A stretch of DNA of 64,000 nt from Linyphia triangularis (GCA_963978545.1 OZ021730.1:1902201-1966200); one strand, 5' to 3'; numbered from the stretch's first letter, positions 1-11,170 are shown. Translations and numbers: made by a program. Notes: a model not told the origin generated them from the sequence alone.

Positions 1-341
1 AATAACTAACACATTTAAAAATGGAATAAAAATTAGTATTCTTATTATTACTATTTTTAATATTAATAGTAATAATTATGAAAAGAAAGTAAAGATATAT
101 GTATCGTATGCTCCATTCTGCAGAGCAATGCGCTCCCACTGCACCACTGGGCTGTTTATTAGAGCTGCTAATTTTATATTATTGCAAATTTATCTTTCTT
201 TCAGGATGTCCCAAAAATAATTAACATATTTAAAAATGGAATACAAATTACTATTATTATTATTGCTATTTTTATTATTATTAATAATAATAATTATGAA
301 AAGAAAGTAAGGATATATGTATTGTTTGCTCCATTCTACAT
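1..341. repeat. Short direct duplication, two ~118-bp copies
   Basis: Positions 1-118 and 222-341 are about 90% alike by eye. Both start with an AATAAYTAACAYATTT-like sequence and end in GCTCCATTCT. Each includes a TTATTATTA-rich stretch. The ~100 bp between them is not duplicated. No coding potential is seen. The left copy begins at the window edge, so the true unit may be longer. Confidence 0.7.
112..154 (-). other. tRNA-like 5' half (box A-like), probable tRNA or SINE relic
   Basis: On the minus strand this reads like the 5' half of a tRNA, with GTGGTGCAGTGGGAGCGC followed by a TGCTCTGCA anticodon-arm-like stretch. No box B or acceptor 3' half follows. It is therefore at most a truncated tRNA-derived fragment, and it could be chance. 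Confidence 0.25.
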
Positions 342-381
342 GCGAAATTATGGAATTTTATTGAGTGACTTTTCAAAAACA

Positions 382-592
382 GTTACAAAGTCCACCAGCA
401 AATGACGCTGTTGAATAAATAACTTAAAAAGCGGTCTGGACATGATGCAAAATCTACAAAACTATGTTTTCAAAATAACCATAATTTCCCGCAATAACAA
501 GGCGCAATTATAACATCGTTTCATAGTTGCAACATGTTCAGACCGATCTTTTTAAGTTTTTTGTTAGTGTCATCTGTTTGGTACTTTGTAAC
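382..592. repeat. Imperfect foldback (MITE-like), ~70-bp arms
   Basis: The left arm begins GTTACAAAGT and the right arm ends ACTTTGTAAC. The inner parts (AACTTAAAAAG near 420 and CTTTTTAAGTT near 549) also pair in inverted orientation with small indels. The element spans about 211 bp with no ORF. No clear TSD is visible, so I cannot place it in a superfamily. Confidence 0.6.
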
Positions 593-1515
593 AATGTTTA
601 GAAGTTGATTCGATCAAATTCTCTTTTTTTCTTTTCTGAATATACAGCAAACAAGACATACATATCGTCCTCCATGTTTTTAAAATCATTTTAAAATGTG
701 TCATTCATTTTTGGGGCTACCTGTGATACCTTTAGATCGCGAATAGCTGACAATATTATTTCACTTACAGCTATAGTAAAAAAAAGTGGTTCATAACAAT
801 GTTTTGCTTCAATTGCACAATTTAAAATTTTAACTAATACAAGTTTTATTTTTTTTACTTTCCAAATATACGCTAGCAGGTTCCAACAACCTTCCTATAT
901 TAATTCGATCTGAAACTACTCTGTACTTCAAGTATCATATATCCATGGCATCAATATAACGGTTTGTGGTGTGTTAATTAGAACAATTTTGAACCGATTA
1001 GTATTCATTTATCTTATAGATGTCACCACCAGTTCATAGCATGAAATTCCTCTGTATATTGCTGCATTTAAGAGTTTCTCCAGCAATTAAGAACAATCAA
1101 GGAGTGAAGGAAATTTAATTGACCTTGGTGAATTATAAAGTATTATATTTTCGAGTCGTTAACAATTCACAGGTAATAGTAATTTATATTGCTTATTAAT
1201 GAATTTCTGTACTGTTAATGTTCAATTAACCTCATAGATGTCACCACTATCGCAGACTCAGATTCTTGTTTAGGTTAAGTGGGTAAAAAACTTTATTTTT
1301 GTACATTTTTATGTCAAAATTTTATCTTAAAGATATATTAAAAGTATCTCATACTTAAGTTAATGTTTTTTTTAAATACTGTGTTTAGTTATTTAAAAAA
1401 AAATTAAAAACCAAGGAAAATCCATAATAATTGATGTTTGATTATTTTGATATAAGTCAAGAATTTTTTTTTTCAAAGTGAAAGCTTACTGTAATACATA
1501 ATTATATAAAGAAAG
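593..1515. other. AT-rich non-coding interval
   Basis: No convincing ORF, RNA gene or mobile-element boundary is seen. The word TAGATGTCACCAC occurs twice (about 1018 and 1236), which may mark another old repeat. Confidence 0.4.
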
Positions 1516-1673
1516 TTTTGTCTTCACAGAATTTTGATAGGTGAATTAGAAATTTTTTTAAAAATTCTCAAAGTTAAAATATTGAAATTTTTTTCTTTCT
1601 TTTATGTAATTCTTTACGATAAATGTTATATTTTAAAACACAATTAAAAAAATAAAATTCTGTGAAGACAAAA
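1516..1673. repeat. Small foldback with 20-bp perfect terminal inverted repeats
   Basis: TTTTGTCTTCACAGAATTTT at 1516-1535 is the exact reverse complement of 1654-1673. The interior is AT-rich and non-coding. The size (~158 bp) fits a MITE. No confident TSD can be read in the AT-rich flanks. Confidence 0.7.
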
Positions 1674-2640
1674 TGTTTAAAACTATATTAATTAAATGCT
1701 CCAAAAATTTGAATAGCCAATTGTTAATGGTTCTGGAGATATATCGGAGCAACATCTGTGAAAAACACTAGTGCTTGAAAAACGCACTATAAGCAAACAC
1801 TTCAAGGCGTTACGCCTAATAGTGATGTTTAAATCACAGGTAATTTTGTGGCGTTCTAAACACCTGAGGAATAAGATAAAAACATAATTTTCTTCATGAA
1901 TGTAAGAACTAATTTTTAAAATCAGAAAAAAAATTGGGATTTTTGACGAAATTTTGGTACTGGACCCCCTTAAGCTTCTCGTCAGTTGGGATCGTCAGTC
2001 TTTCCTTGACCCATAAACCTAATGCGTTACTTTTTAGTCTCAATATCTGCCGATGTATTGCTTTAAAACATATGAATTTTTTCACCAAGTATAATAACAG
2101 TAATAAATGATCATTGACACTTTTTTTAATGGAAAATAACAGGTGGATTTTTTTATTTTTAATTGTCGGAGATTTCATAAGCTTCACACTCCTGGCGACA
2201 CCTACAGAAAAAAGATGGAAGTTTCTGCTATTTTCCTATTTTTAAATTAATTATATTGCTTTTTTTTTTGTAATCTACAATGCTATATTAATTATTAACT
2301 CTTGTAATTTTTTATTTTTTTTTCATAAAAGAAAAAAAAAAAAAAACATTTTATGTCAGAATCTTTGATCACAAACAAGAAACTATGTCGATTGTTTAAA
2401 TATAAAACAGCGAAAAAACTCGTTAACTTGAAGCCAAACAGAAAATTTGGTTTTCGCCAAATAATGAAATCAACCCTACCTGTTATCTTAAAGACGGGAT
2501 CTCTTGACGGGGGATGGAGGGGATAAAAATTCCATTGAGAAGGCATAGAAGGAAATACGCTGTCTTTTGCAATAAAAAAATCAGTTAATTTTCAATTTGG
2601 AGCTGTTTTAGTATCAATATATCCTTATAACAAATCTATT
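1674..2640. other. AT-rich non-coding interval with homopolymer runs
   Basis: I see no supported gene. Short open frames on the minus strand (around 1909-2187 and 2295-2546) are rich in Phe, Lys and Leu, cross poly(T) and look like chance. A GC-richer patch at about 2490-2525 has no recognised function. Confidence 0.4.
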
Positions 2641-3019
2641 TATTCAAGATTCAGATAACGGTACTTTTCAAATCCTTTTTTAAAAAAGTGCTGGTTTTTC
2701 GCAAGGAAAATGGCATGGGATGAAAAAAGAATAGTTATTGCTCTGGTTCAAATTTTCCAAATAGCAGAGTTGCGGAAAATAAAAACAATTTCGTTGACAA
2801 TTAGATTTTTTTTTTATGTGGTAAAATTCTTATTCGAATATGACTATGTATAACCCTCGGATGTGCGGGGACATTTTTCTATGTAGGAGTATTAGGAGTT
2901 TCAATATCAAGGACGCTTTGCACGTACAAATGCAATATAGGATAATGAAACTCAAGTAAATGGCTGGTTTTCCTATGGACACTCCGGAATCTACAGATAT
3001 CTAGATATCGCTTTTACAG

Positions 3020-3565
3020 TAGAGGTCGGCGATATATCGATATTTTTATCGATATTTCTAAAAAAATATCGATATTAAAAATATCGATAAAAGTCACAGA
3101 TATATCGATATTTTCAAACATTTTTAGTTTTTTGACGATCGTTTTATAGTTCCATCTGTTTTTTCAATTTTCTTTATTCCCTTTTCAAAAACTTCAAAAC
3201 TAAAGTTTGAACTTGGCTGAGAGACAGTTAAAATGGCACCAATATTCAATATTTTCCATACACTTAAAAGCTATTGAAAATTATCTAAATTTTTCTTAAA
3301 ATCACTGACCCAATTAAATGAAAATATAATTTTTTTTTTTTTTGTAATAGATCTATTTTAGTTGAAAAAGTAGTCTCCTTGCAAAAAAGCAATCATGAAA
3401 AGTAGAAATTTGCCCCGAAAAACTTTGTTTCTGGTGAAATTGAAAAAAAAAAAAAAAAAAAATTAAAAAAAATAAGAAAAAAAATCACGTATCGATGTAT
3501 CGATATTTTTTTCTATGCAGCTATATACTATCGATATTTATTTTGATCAGTGTTTCCGACCTCAA
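3020..3565. mobile_element. hAT-type MITE with ATCGAT-rich ends, copy 1
   Basis: The left end is TAGAGGTCGGCGATATATCG and the right end is a near-inverse, ...CCGACCTCAA. The element is flanked by the 8-bp TSD TTTTACAG (3012-3019 and 3566-3573). An 8-bp TSD with a short GAGGTCGG-type terminal inverted repeat fits the hAT superfamily. Both ends carry clusters of ATCGATAT that can fold back. It has no ORF and so is non-autonomous. A related copy at 9881-11,858 shares the same ends and interior (CTTCAAAACTAAAGTTTGAA). Confidence 0.85.
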
Positions 3566-3654
3566 TTTTACAGGCCTAAGATTGTGTGGTTTTTAGTATT
3601 GTTTTGAATCGCGAATAAGTTATGGTGTCTGTTCGAAATTAAGTATATTCATAC

Positions 3655-4047
3655 ATGGTGTATTGTTGTGTTACATTTTGCAAGGAGGTAAAAGGCAAAC
3701 TTAAAGGTCTTTCATTTCATGAAGTTCCTTCAAATAAACAGTTAAAAAATAAGTGGTTATAGACCATTCCAAGGAGGGACTTTATCCCAAATGAAATTTC
3801 TTATTCGATGCAGGTGTACGGAAAACATTTTCTTTCCGGCGATTATGTTCAGACTTTAAAAAGAAAAAAGATTAAAGCCTAACCTGAAAAGATTAAAGCC
3901 TCTAAACATGAGAACAACAAAATTTTATCTGAACTTGTGTGCAAAGTATTTATTAAAGCTGTCATTGAACACATTGCTAAAAAGCATAGCGATATGTTTG
4001 AATATATTGGAAAATTGTCAATCAAGTCTATTAATCGAAGAATTTGA
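3655..4047 (+). pseudogene. THAP zinc-finger protein relic (transposase-derived)
   Basis: A single reading frame of 131 codons from ATG to TGA is broken by two in-frame stops (TAG at 3760 and TAA in the linker near 3880). The N-terminus fits a C2CH THAP DNA-binding domain: MVYCCVTFC with Cys pairs, then SFHEVP, a conserved Trp (KNKW), RRDFIPNEIS and a GKHF motif. The third Cys ligand is Tyr here (VYGKHF), but the sister copy near 22,910 keeps VCGKHF. The remaining ~55 codons (after the second stop) are of balanced composition and unrecognised, possibly the start of a transposase body. It is a dead copy. THAP domains occur in P-like transposases and in host regulators; lying inside a repeat, this one is most likely transposon-derived. 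Confidence 0.65.
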
Positions 4048-5578
4048 AAGTTAAGTTCATTTTGCATTTCTTTAATTATTAGTAATAGGTGTTTTGTTAT
4101 TGTAAATAGTTATTGGTTTTTCACAGCTGGACCAGGTTATCTTAGGTCTATATTGTGAACAGTTTTATGATTATTTTTGTAATCTTAAAGAAATAGATAT
4201 CTATTTATGATCTTTGTGATTAGAAAGCTGTTTGGAAAAAAAAAAAAAAATCATTAAATCTATTTAAAAAAAAAAAAAAAAAAAAAAAAAATATTTATAA
4301 AATTATTTCTAAAAACAATCATTAAATTGATATCGCATTAATGAACTTTGAATTTTTAAACATTATTTAGTCAATTTTTTTAAATAATTTAGACGTGCCC
4401 AAAATGTTTGGAAATTTTATATATTATTCTCAGCATCTTGGCAGAGGAAAGATGGAATGCTTTTTTTTTTTCTTTTTTCTTTTTTAATCTTACAAAAACA
4501 CTAAAGTTGCCGTCTAATTTCTTAAGAGGTTAAAGAGAATTCATATTTTAAAGTTAATATAAATTTTACTTAATTATGTTTTAAACATTTCAAAACCAAA
4601 CAGACATTAAGTGCAATAATTTTTTTCTTTCAGTATAAATTTGTCAATATTATATCGACATGTTTTTGTATTTTTTTTTTACATGTTTAAAGGTATTATT
4701 TTACTTATTATTTTACGATATTATTTATATATTTGCATAATTTTAATTTATCTTTTTGAGACAAACGGTTTATCATAAATGTATTTTTAATAAAATTTAA
4801 CATCTAAATTAAAAAAGCAATTATTATTTATAAATTTTACTAACATTTTATTTATAGATTAGTTACATGTGGTATATTTAAATGAAATAATAAAGTATTA
4901 AACATTGACAATATGGTTATAGAAATTTAAGTTATATGATTATTCTTAAAAAATAGTTCTAGAAATGTATTTCAATTCAAGATTGATGACTGCCTAAAAA
5001 AAAATTAATCCACAATTTTTGCCTGAAATACTAAGGAAACTTTAAAATTTATTATTCTAACTCTCATCCAAAAGAATCAGTAATATTTTATTTTTTTTGC
5101 ATTAAAAATTGTAAAAAATACTTAAGAAAAGCATTGGCCAGCATCTTTTCTATATATGTAAACGCGCCATCTAGCGACGAGTGGATATTCCGAGAAAAAT
5201 AGTCATATCACCAGCTTTTACATACAGTTTTAGCATACCGATCATGGACGCTTTGATATTGGTATATGGTCAGTATTAGTTCCATTTAAGAAAACTTGAG
5301 GTTCAAATTTTCCATTTCATTGCCAGGATATCCATCCTCATAATTAGATGCATTGGACATACATGTTGTAAGAATTTATTAAATTTATTATAAGGAATTT
5401 AAAAGCTCAATCAGAAGAACCTGAACACATCATCTGTCATATTACAGAATAGCTTTACGAAATGCAATTGTTTTCTTTCTGGTTGTGCATTGTTACAACA
5501 ACTGGAAAAATTATTATCAGACACTACCTCTAAGAAATCAAAATTAATTTTAATATAAATTTCCAACACTTTACGTAA

Positions 5579-6755
5579 GAACTATAAAACCTGTCTTCTC
5601 ATAAACAACACCAGCCTAGGTAACAGTCAACAAAACAGACATTAAACGTCTGCAAACAGCTCAGAATAAGATCCTTAGAGAAATGGTTGGGGCCACCTGC
5701 TACATTAGAAACGCCTTGATCCATAAAGATCTAAAAATCGACACTGCTGAGCAATTCCTTTCAAAACAGAACATAAACTTCTATAAGAAGGCCTAAGACG
5801 AGTCCTCCATAATTAAAGACAATATCTCATACGAAATTCTATTTTAAGATAGAATACACCGTCCCTTTGCTGCCTTTGCTCTCTCGGATGCTATGCTGTC
5901 AAAAGCTTTCTAATCCTAGGTGCTCGCACCACTCAGGTTCTTATTACACAAACTTACTACAGTCTAGTACCTTCGGTGAAAGGTGTATCGTTCTGGTACG
6001 AGCCTGGAGACGGAATGTAGTGAGGGAGTGTATGTAATTATTTAAGGGATTCATATCCCTACTTTGCTTTCCATATTTAATCAAGTATTAGACTATTTTT
6101 TAGATTGTCAATCCGACAAAGTTGTTGTCCTGTTCTGTCCTGTTTTTATGGATTTTCTGTCTTTTCTTCTTCTTTTTTTTCTTCTCTATTGTTGCACAAA
6201 TTGTCTGTATATAGTGTAAATAGTGACGTATTATTTTAAATTCTATTGTAATTTATTTTTATCTTATTTTATTTATTAACAGCGATTATACAGCTTAGAA
6301 AAAGGTGGAAACACCTAAAGCAATCGAGAAATTTCAAGATGTTTCTTTTCCGACGAATTGGCTGGAAATTTCGCGAATGTCATCTCGCGCCAAGTATAAA
6401 TAAGACTGGAGATCGGGAAAGTTTTCAGATTGACTTCGGACTTCGATGAACGCTGATCGCTTTGTTTACCTACTAGAGTGGACTTGTATAATCACTGTTT
6501 TCGAAGTTGTTCTTACTGAAGCTTGTGAGTGATTACACTGTTGTCTGTTAATAAATTTTGTGAGTTTTCTGAAGAGAATAAATAATAGTTTTTATCTTAA
6601 AAACTGTGCCATCATTGCCACAGTGGAAAAATTCATAACACTATGTTAACCCCGATTATACAATTTAGATATTGCCACTCGGCAACAAATCAGATGTAGC
6701 GGTATACAGTAGCTTCGCAACGAACACCTTGCCAAACCTAATATTCAAGTTCAAG
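5579..6755 (+). mobile_element. 5'-truncated Jockey-type LINE, split by a solo LTR
   Basis: Positions 5579-6189 plus 6641-6755 align with the 3' end of the intact LINE (30,085-30,810): the last ~110 codons of the reverse-transcriptase ORF, the 3' UTR, and the terminus ending ATTCAAGTTCAAGT. In-frame stops such as TAA within GAAGGCCTAAGAC (~5795) show decay. An LTR (6190-6640) has inserted into its 3' UTR. The uninterrupted sequence is seen at 30,695-30,720. No clear TSD flanks this copy. Confidence 0.85.
6190..6640 (+). mobile_element. Solo LTR, copy 1
   Basis: This 451-bp unit begins TGTTGCACAAATTGTC and ends TTCATAACA (TG...CA termini). It is flanked by the 4-bp TSD CTAT (6186-6189 and 6641-6644). 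It contains a TATA-like TATAAATA near 6400 and an AATAAA signal near 6550 and 6580, as expected for U3/R. Full-length relatives lie at 8780-9228 (minus) and 46,447-46,907, with a partial one at 51,954. No internal gag-pol region is next to any of them, so these are products of LTR-LTR recombination. The 4-bp TSD fits Gypsy or BEL better than Copia, but the family is not determined. Confidence 0.88.
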
Positions 6756-6784
6756 TATTGTGAGCAGAGAAATATCAGTTTTAA

Positions 6785-7285
6785 TTCTTGCGTTCGGCGC
6801 AGATGTGCCAAGTGACTCTTTGGGTGTAGAAATTCAAGCTGAAACAGCGGTTCTTCAACTATACTGTCGCTACCATCGATATACAACTGGATAGACTGTT
6901 CCATTGTCAATGCAAAGAGAAAAACGAGCCGGTGGTTGATGACACTGGTGGGATGATTAGCCAATCACAGTTCACTTTTATAGTTGGATCGAAATGCGAA
7001 AAACCTTGTAAAGTGTTAGAGTAGATATTTTTTTTTGCACATTATTATTAATTAAGGTCTACTATTGACATTTCTGTTGTGTACAATCCAAAATTTTATT
7101 TTCAATTCTCGGAAATCCGTATTTTTTATCCCACCAATAGCATCTGGCAACGGCTTCATTTTCCCAGAGTTAAGCAGTCTATCCAGTTGTTTATCTATAT
7201 CGATGGTTGCTATCAGTATGGTTGGAGAATATGTGGGTTTGGTTGCCAACATCCACTGATCTCTTGGCACCACACAAAGCTAGCC
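6785..7285. repeat. Imperfect inverted repeat with coding-like traces
   Basis: The plus-strand stretch 6795-6985 and the reverse complement of about 7060-7285 share GTGCCAAG...ACCATCGATAT...ACAACTGGATAGACTG with substitutions and indels. Both arms show short open frames of fairly balanced composition (for example ATIDIQLDRL on plus and ATIDIDKQLDRL on minus). These may be two decayed copies of one coding segment facing each other. The product is not recognised. Confidence 0.45.
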
Positions 7286-7419
7286 AAATCTTACCGAAGC
7301 TATTTGTTTATGTTAGGATGCATTCGCCCAAGTTCAATTAAATTAAACAATGCGCTATTTTTTTTGTAATTAAATAATGAACTTTGATTAGTATATCCTA
7401 TAAATGTTAATTGCCATTG

Positions 7420-7597
7420 GTTGGTTGTATTCAGATTATCTGGCGCCGTCAGCAACACGAGGGCTATAATGCGCCGAAACATTCGTCATTAGACAAGCCA
7501 ACATACATTTACAAACACCCATGCCTAACACGGAACTCGAACCCGCAACCTCGCGGTCTAGAAGCTAGCACGCTAACCACTATACCGTTTGGTCGGC
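7420..7597 (-). mobile_element. tRNA-derived SINE, copy 1
   Basis: On the minus strand it begins GCCGACCAAACGG. Pol III box A (TAGTGGTTAGCGTGC) and box B (GGGTTCGAGTTCC) follow, then a ~100-bp body ending in an ACCAACCAA-type tail. Exact 12-bp TSDs TAATTGCCATTG lie at 7408-7419 and 7598-7609. The paralogous site near 31,810 lacks the insertion. No protein is encoded; mobilisation would depend on a LINE partner. Confidence 0.9.
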
Positions 7598-8779
7598 TAA
7601 TTGCCATTGAAAGTAATAAATATGCAAGTGTCGATCAGCAAGAACACCTGCATCTTAATCGTTAGATTAAAATTAAAACTTACTTAATAATTTTCTTAAA
7701 ATGTACATTAGAATCGCAAATGAAGATGGGATTTCTACGGTAGAAATCTCCGATAAATAGCAAATTTGTTGTGCAATGCACAATCGAGATAAAAAAAACA
7801 CACGCTCAAATCAACTAAATCTGATGCTAGTCGAGAGAGTACAGCCAGAAAGTGAAAGTTCCAAAAGAGCTGTGCCATAGGAACAACGGCAAGTATAGAT
7901 TTTCCCACCACGTTCAATCTATAGGGCGTTGTGGCAACATGCATCCCTTTACTATTTTTATAAATTCAGTGCACTGATTGGATCGTGTTTGAGTGGGTGG
8001 GAGAGAAACGAGCATTTCGAAGATTTTTCTCCACCAAATAGAAATAGTTTCCGTGATAAGTTTACACATGTGTTTTCTCTTTACTTCTTAAGTTAATACT
8101 AAAATTTTAAATTGAACCATTTTGAAACATAGAGCTCCGTTAGAAGTAAGCTCAAAAAAGTGTTTTTCTTTTTCTTCTTTCTCATGTCATTTTGTAAATA
8201 TTGAAAGGAAACTTTGAGTTTGAATAATTAAGATTATAGAATTTCCTTTCATGAATGAATGTGGGAAGAAAAGGGGATGGGGGGGAGGGGGGAAGAGAGA
8301 TAGTCAATTTTCCGGAATTCCAAAAAATTAATCTCTCTTATTAAAAATTATGATAATTCACGCTGAACTCTCCTGCAAGTAATTTTACCAGAGCGCCCAT
8401 TTCTAAAATAGAATTTTGAGCATCCTTCTTATATAAATATAGAAAATGCTTTAAAAAAATTTTTAATCGAGCAACGTGTTTTGAATTTTTTATTCAACTT
8501 TTTGTCCATTCCATCCCATGCACAGAAGAAAAAAAAGAAAAAAAAAATGTAAATGATCTTTTTTTTATCTTTTTTTTTTTTAATCGTTTTTATCTTCACA
8601 GAGATCAATCCAAAACATGTTTTTACTTTATATTTCTTTAAAATCTAAGGACCACTTAAATACATCAATCTTGCCAAACTGTACACTCGAATGTCGTACA
8701 TCTATATCTGAATTTAAATTCTACAATATTAAATAACAGCCTTGATTATCCTACAGTACTACAACTACTTCATTTATAT

Positions 8780-9228
8780 TGTTATGAATTTTTCCACTGA
8801 GGCAATGATGGCACAGTTTTCACGGTATAAAAATATTTATTCTCTCTTCAAGAGCTCACAGAATTTATTCAAAGGCAACAGTTTAATTACTCTCAAGCTT
8901 CAACAAAAACAACTTCGAATACGGCGATTATACAAGCTCACTCCAATAGGTAAACAAAGCGATCAGCTTTCAACGAAATCCGAAGTCAATCTGAATCTTT
9001 CCCGATCTACAGTCTTATTTATACTTAGCGCGAGAGAACATTCGCGAAATTTCAAGCCAATTCGTCGGAAAAGAAACATCTCGAAAGTTCTCGATTGCTT
9101 TAGGTGTTGCCACCTTTTTCTAACCTGTATAATCTCTGTTAATAAATAAAATAATATAAAATAAATTACAATAGAATTTTAAAATAAAACGTCACTATTT
9201 ACACTATATACAGACAATTTGTGCAACA
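8780..9228 (-). mobile_element. Solo LTR, copy 2 (inverted)
   Basis: This is the reverse complement of the 6190-6640 LTR (449 bp; TGTTATGAA... to ...GTGCAACA on the plus strand). It is flanked by the 4-bp TSD ATAT (8776-8779 and 9229-9232). The paralog near 53,455 reads straight through (CACTTATATACTCCAAAAC), giving the empty site. The open frame crossing it at 8742-9149 is incidental. Its minus-strand TATA and AATAAA signals match those of copy 1. Confidence 0.9.
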
Positions 9229-9263
9229 ATATGCTCCAAAACATGTTATTAGAATTAAAATTG

Positions 9264-9449
9264 GCCGACCAAACGGTATAGTGGTTAGCATGCTGGCTTC
9301 TAGACCGCGAGGTTGCGGGTTCGAATCCCGTGTTAGGCATGGGTGTTTGTAAATGTATGTTGGCTTGTCTAATGACGAATGTTTCGGCGCATTATAGCCC
9401 TCGTGTTGCTGACGGCGCCAGATAATCTGAATAGAACCAACCAACCAAT
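9264..9449 (+). mobile_element. tRNA-derived SINE, copy 2
   Basis: This copy is full length (186 bp): GGCCGACCAAACGG start, box A around 9279-9290, box B GGTTCGAATCC at 9318-9328, a body with GACGGCGCCAGATAATCTGA, and an AACCAACCAACC tail. TSDs are AGAATTAAAATTG (9251-9263) and AGAAATAAAATTG (9450-9462), with one mismatch. The empty site is at about 53,480. The intact boxes make this the best template copy in the window. Confidence 0.9.
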
Positions 9450-10154
9450 AGAAATAAAATTGTCTTCCGTTAACCTTTCTGTAGTAGAAATTATCTTAAG
9501 AACCAACCCATTACTCAATTTATTGACTTAGTAAACAAGTTGGCTCCTTATTGCTATATTTTCTTTCATAATTTTTTTAAAGCTAAAATGTGATATTATT
9601 TCCTTATTTTCGTAATTGTTATTAATGTTTTCATCTCTTTGTGCTGTTTTGTCTGTTTCCATGTGTTCTTATCCTGTCATATAATTGGAAATTGTCATTT
9701 TGTTTGACAGTGTAAATAAAATAAAATAAAATTAATAATAATAATAATAATAACAATAATAATAAATAGGTAAAATAAAATAAAGATAAACGCAAAGCTC
9801 ATTATATCCAGCCTCACATCCCACAACCTTTGACAAGAAAAGTATGCAGGGAAGTTAAGGAAGCCAAAATGGATGGAAAGTAGAGGTCCGCGATATATCG
9901 ATACGACGATATTTTTATCGATATTTCTTTTAAAAATAACGATAAAATTTACCAATATATCGATATTTTCAAACATTTTTTAGTTTTTTGATGATCGTTT
10001 TGTAGTTCCATGTTTTTTTTTCTTCCTTGTTTTTTTTTCTTGATTCCCTTTTCAAAAACTTCAAAACTAAAGTTTGAACTGGCTGAGAGACGGTTAAAAT
10101 GGCACCACTATTCAATATTTTGCCATACACTTAAAAGCTATAGAAGTTATTGTC

Positions 10155-11170
10155 GTTCACTTAATTCTAGTTACCTGGAAAAAAGACTGTTCAGGGCCAG
10201 GGTGGGTAAAGCTATTTCTAGTCATAGAGTTATCAGGGCCGGTGTACCCCAGGGGAGCATCCTGGGTCCTACACTATACGATCTTTACACGTCAGACTTC
10301 CCTACTTTTCATGACGACAGACATTGCCTCACTGCATTTTATGCAGACGATACTGCTATTGTCAGTACATCTATTAGAACTCAGCAGGTTTTGGTTGGTT
10401 GGTTGTATTCAGATTATCTGGCGCCGTCAGCAACACGAGGGCTATAATGCGCCGAAACATTTCGTCATTAGACAAGCCAACATACATTTACAAACACCCA
10501 TGCCAACACGGGAATCGAACCCGCAACCTCGCGGTCTAGAAGCTAGCACGCTAACCACTATACCGTTTGGTCGGCCAGCAGGTTTTGGATAATCTCCAGA
10601 ACAAAACTGTACACATTGAGGAATGGTGTGCCAGATGGAAAGTTTCCATCAATGCCAATAAATCTCAAATTATCTGCATAAGGACTAAAGATAAATTGAA
10701 AAAAAAACTAAATAACCCAGTTACTCTGTTCAGAGAAACCATCCCTATTGTCAAAAGTGCAAAATACCTTGGTGTCACTATTGACAGCTCTCTTACTTGG
10801 ACTGACCATGTTAAGAAAATTACCAATAAAACCTATGCTGTTCTAAATATACTATGGCCCATTCTGGGAAAAAATTCTACACTTCCCCTCAACTACAAGA
10901 GGAGGATATATCTAAGCACCATTAGACCTATCATCACATAAGCAGCACCTGCTTGGAACACCCACAGTGCTAGAGATGCAGCCAAACTACAGAAATTACA
11001 AAATAAGGTACTGAGAGGTATTGTGGACTCCTCAAGGTACGTCCGAAACGATCTTATCCACAGGGATTTACAAATTCCAACTGTGGCTGAACATAAGATG
11101 CAGGGTACCGCCCGTATGCTGCGTTCAACTTGTCCGATGCCACTCTGGCTAAAAAGTTCAACAAGTAATT
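10155..11170 (+). pseudogene. Reverse transcriptase fragment of LINE2
   Basis: The encoded peptide shows RT landmarks in order: RAGVPQGSILGP (finger/palm motif), FYADDTAI (catalytic YADD), EEWCARWKVSIN, KSAKYLGVTID and an ALNTL-like thumb region. It is broken by the SINE at 10,395-10,575, a stop at 10,939 after RPIIT, and a deletion after VAEHK near 11,100. The endonuclease and first half of the RT are missing. It is similar to the intact ORF2 at 27,633 but clearly a separate family. Confidence 0.85.
10395..10575 (-). mobile_element. tRNA-derived SINE, copy 3, inside a LINE RT gene
   Basis: This is a full-length minus-strand copy whose GGCCGACC start is at the high-coordinate end, with box A and box B (GGTTCGATTCC) intact. 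It is bounded by the exact 13-bp TSD CAGCAGGTTTTGG (10,382-10,394 and 10,576-10,588). Removing it together with one TSD copy rejoins the RT reading frame of LINE2, so the LINE was coding-like when hit. Confidence 0.92.

Larger units (their letters stand above)
2641..5200 (+). repeat. Dispersed repeat module M5, copy 1, carrying a THAP relic
   Basis: This stretch aligns by eye with 22,260-24,060 and, for its first ~170 bp, with 59,190-59,320. Shared landmarks are a CGCAAGG(A/G)AAATGGCATGGG-like start, TATCAAGGACGCTTTGCA near 2905, the THAP reading frame at 3655, a long AT-rich stretch, and a terminal AACGCGCCATCTA near 5162. A 546-bp MITE is nested in it at 3020-3565. It is probably the remains of a DNA transposon that carried the THAP protein, but no terminal inverted repeats were identified. 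Confidence 0.65.

Noticed and set aside
8742..9149. 135-codon plus-strand open frame
   Set aside because: It crosses the boundary of a solo LTR in antisense orientation; the peptide is a by-product of LTR sequence and has no domain.
9318..9328. Box B with tRNA-like head as a functional tRNA gene
   Set aside because: The head is followed by a SINE body and AACC tail, occurs in several copies with TSDs, and lacks a complete acceptor stem.
7411..10592. Several open frames giving the peptide IQIIWRRQQHEGYNAPKH
   Set aside because: They are translations of the tRNA-derived SINE body (copies at 7420, 9264, 10,395 and 51,771), not a protein family.
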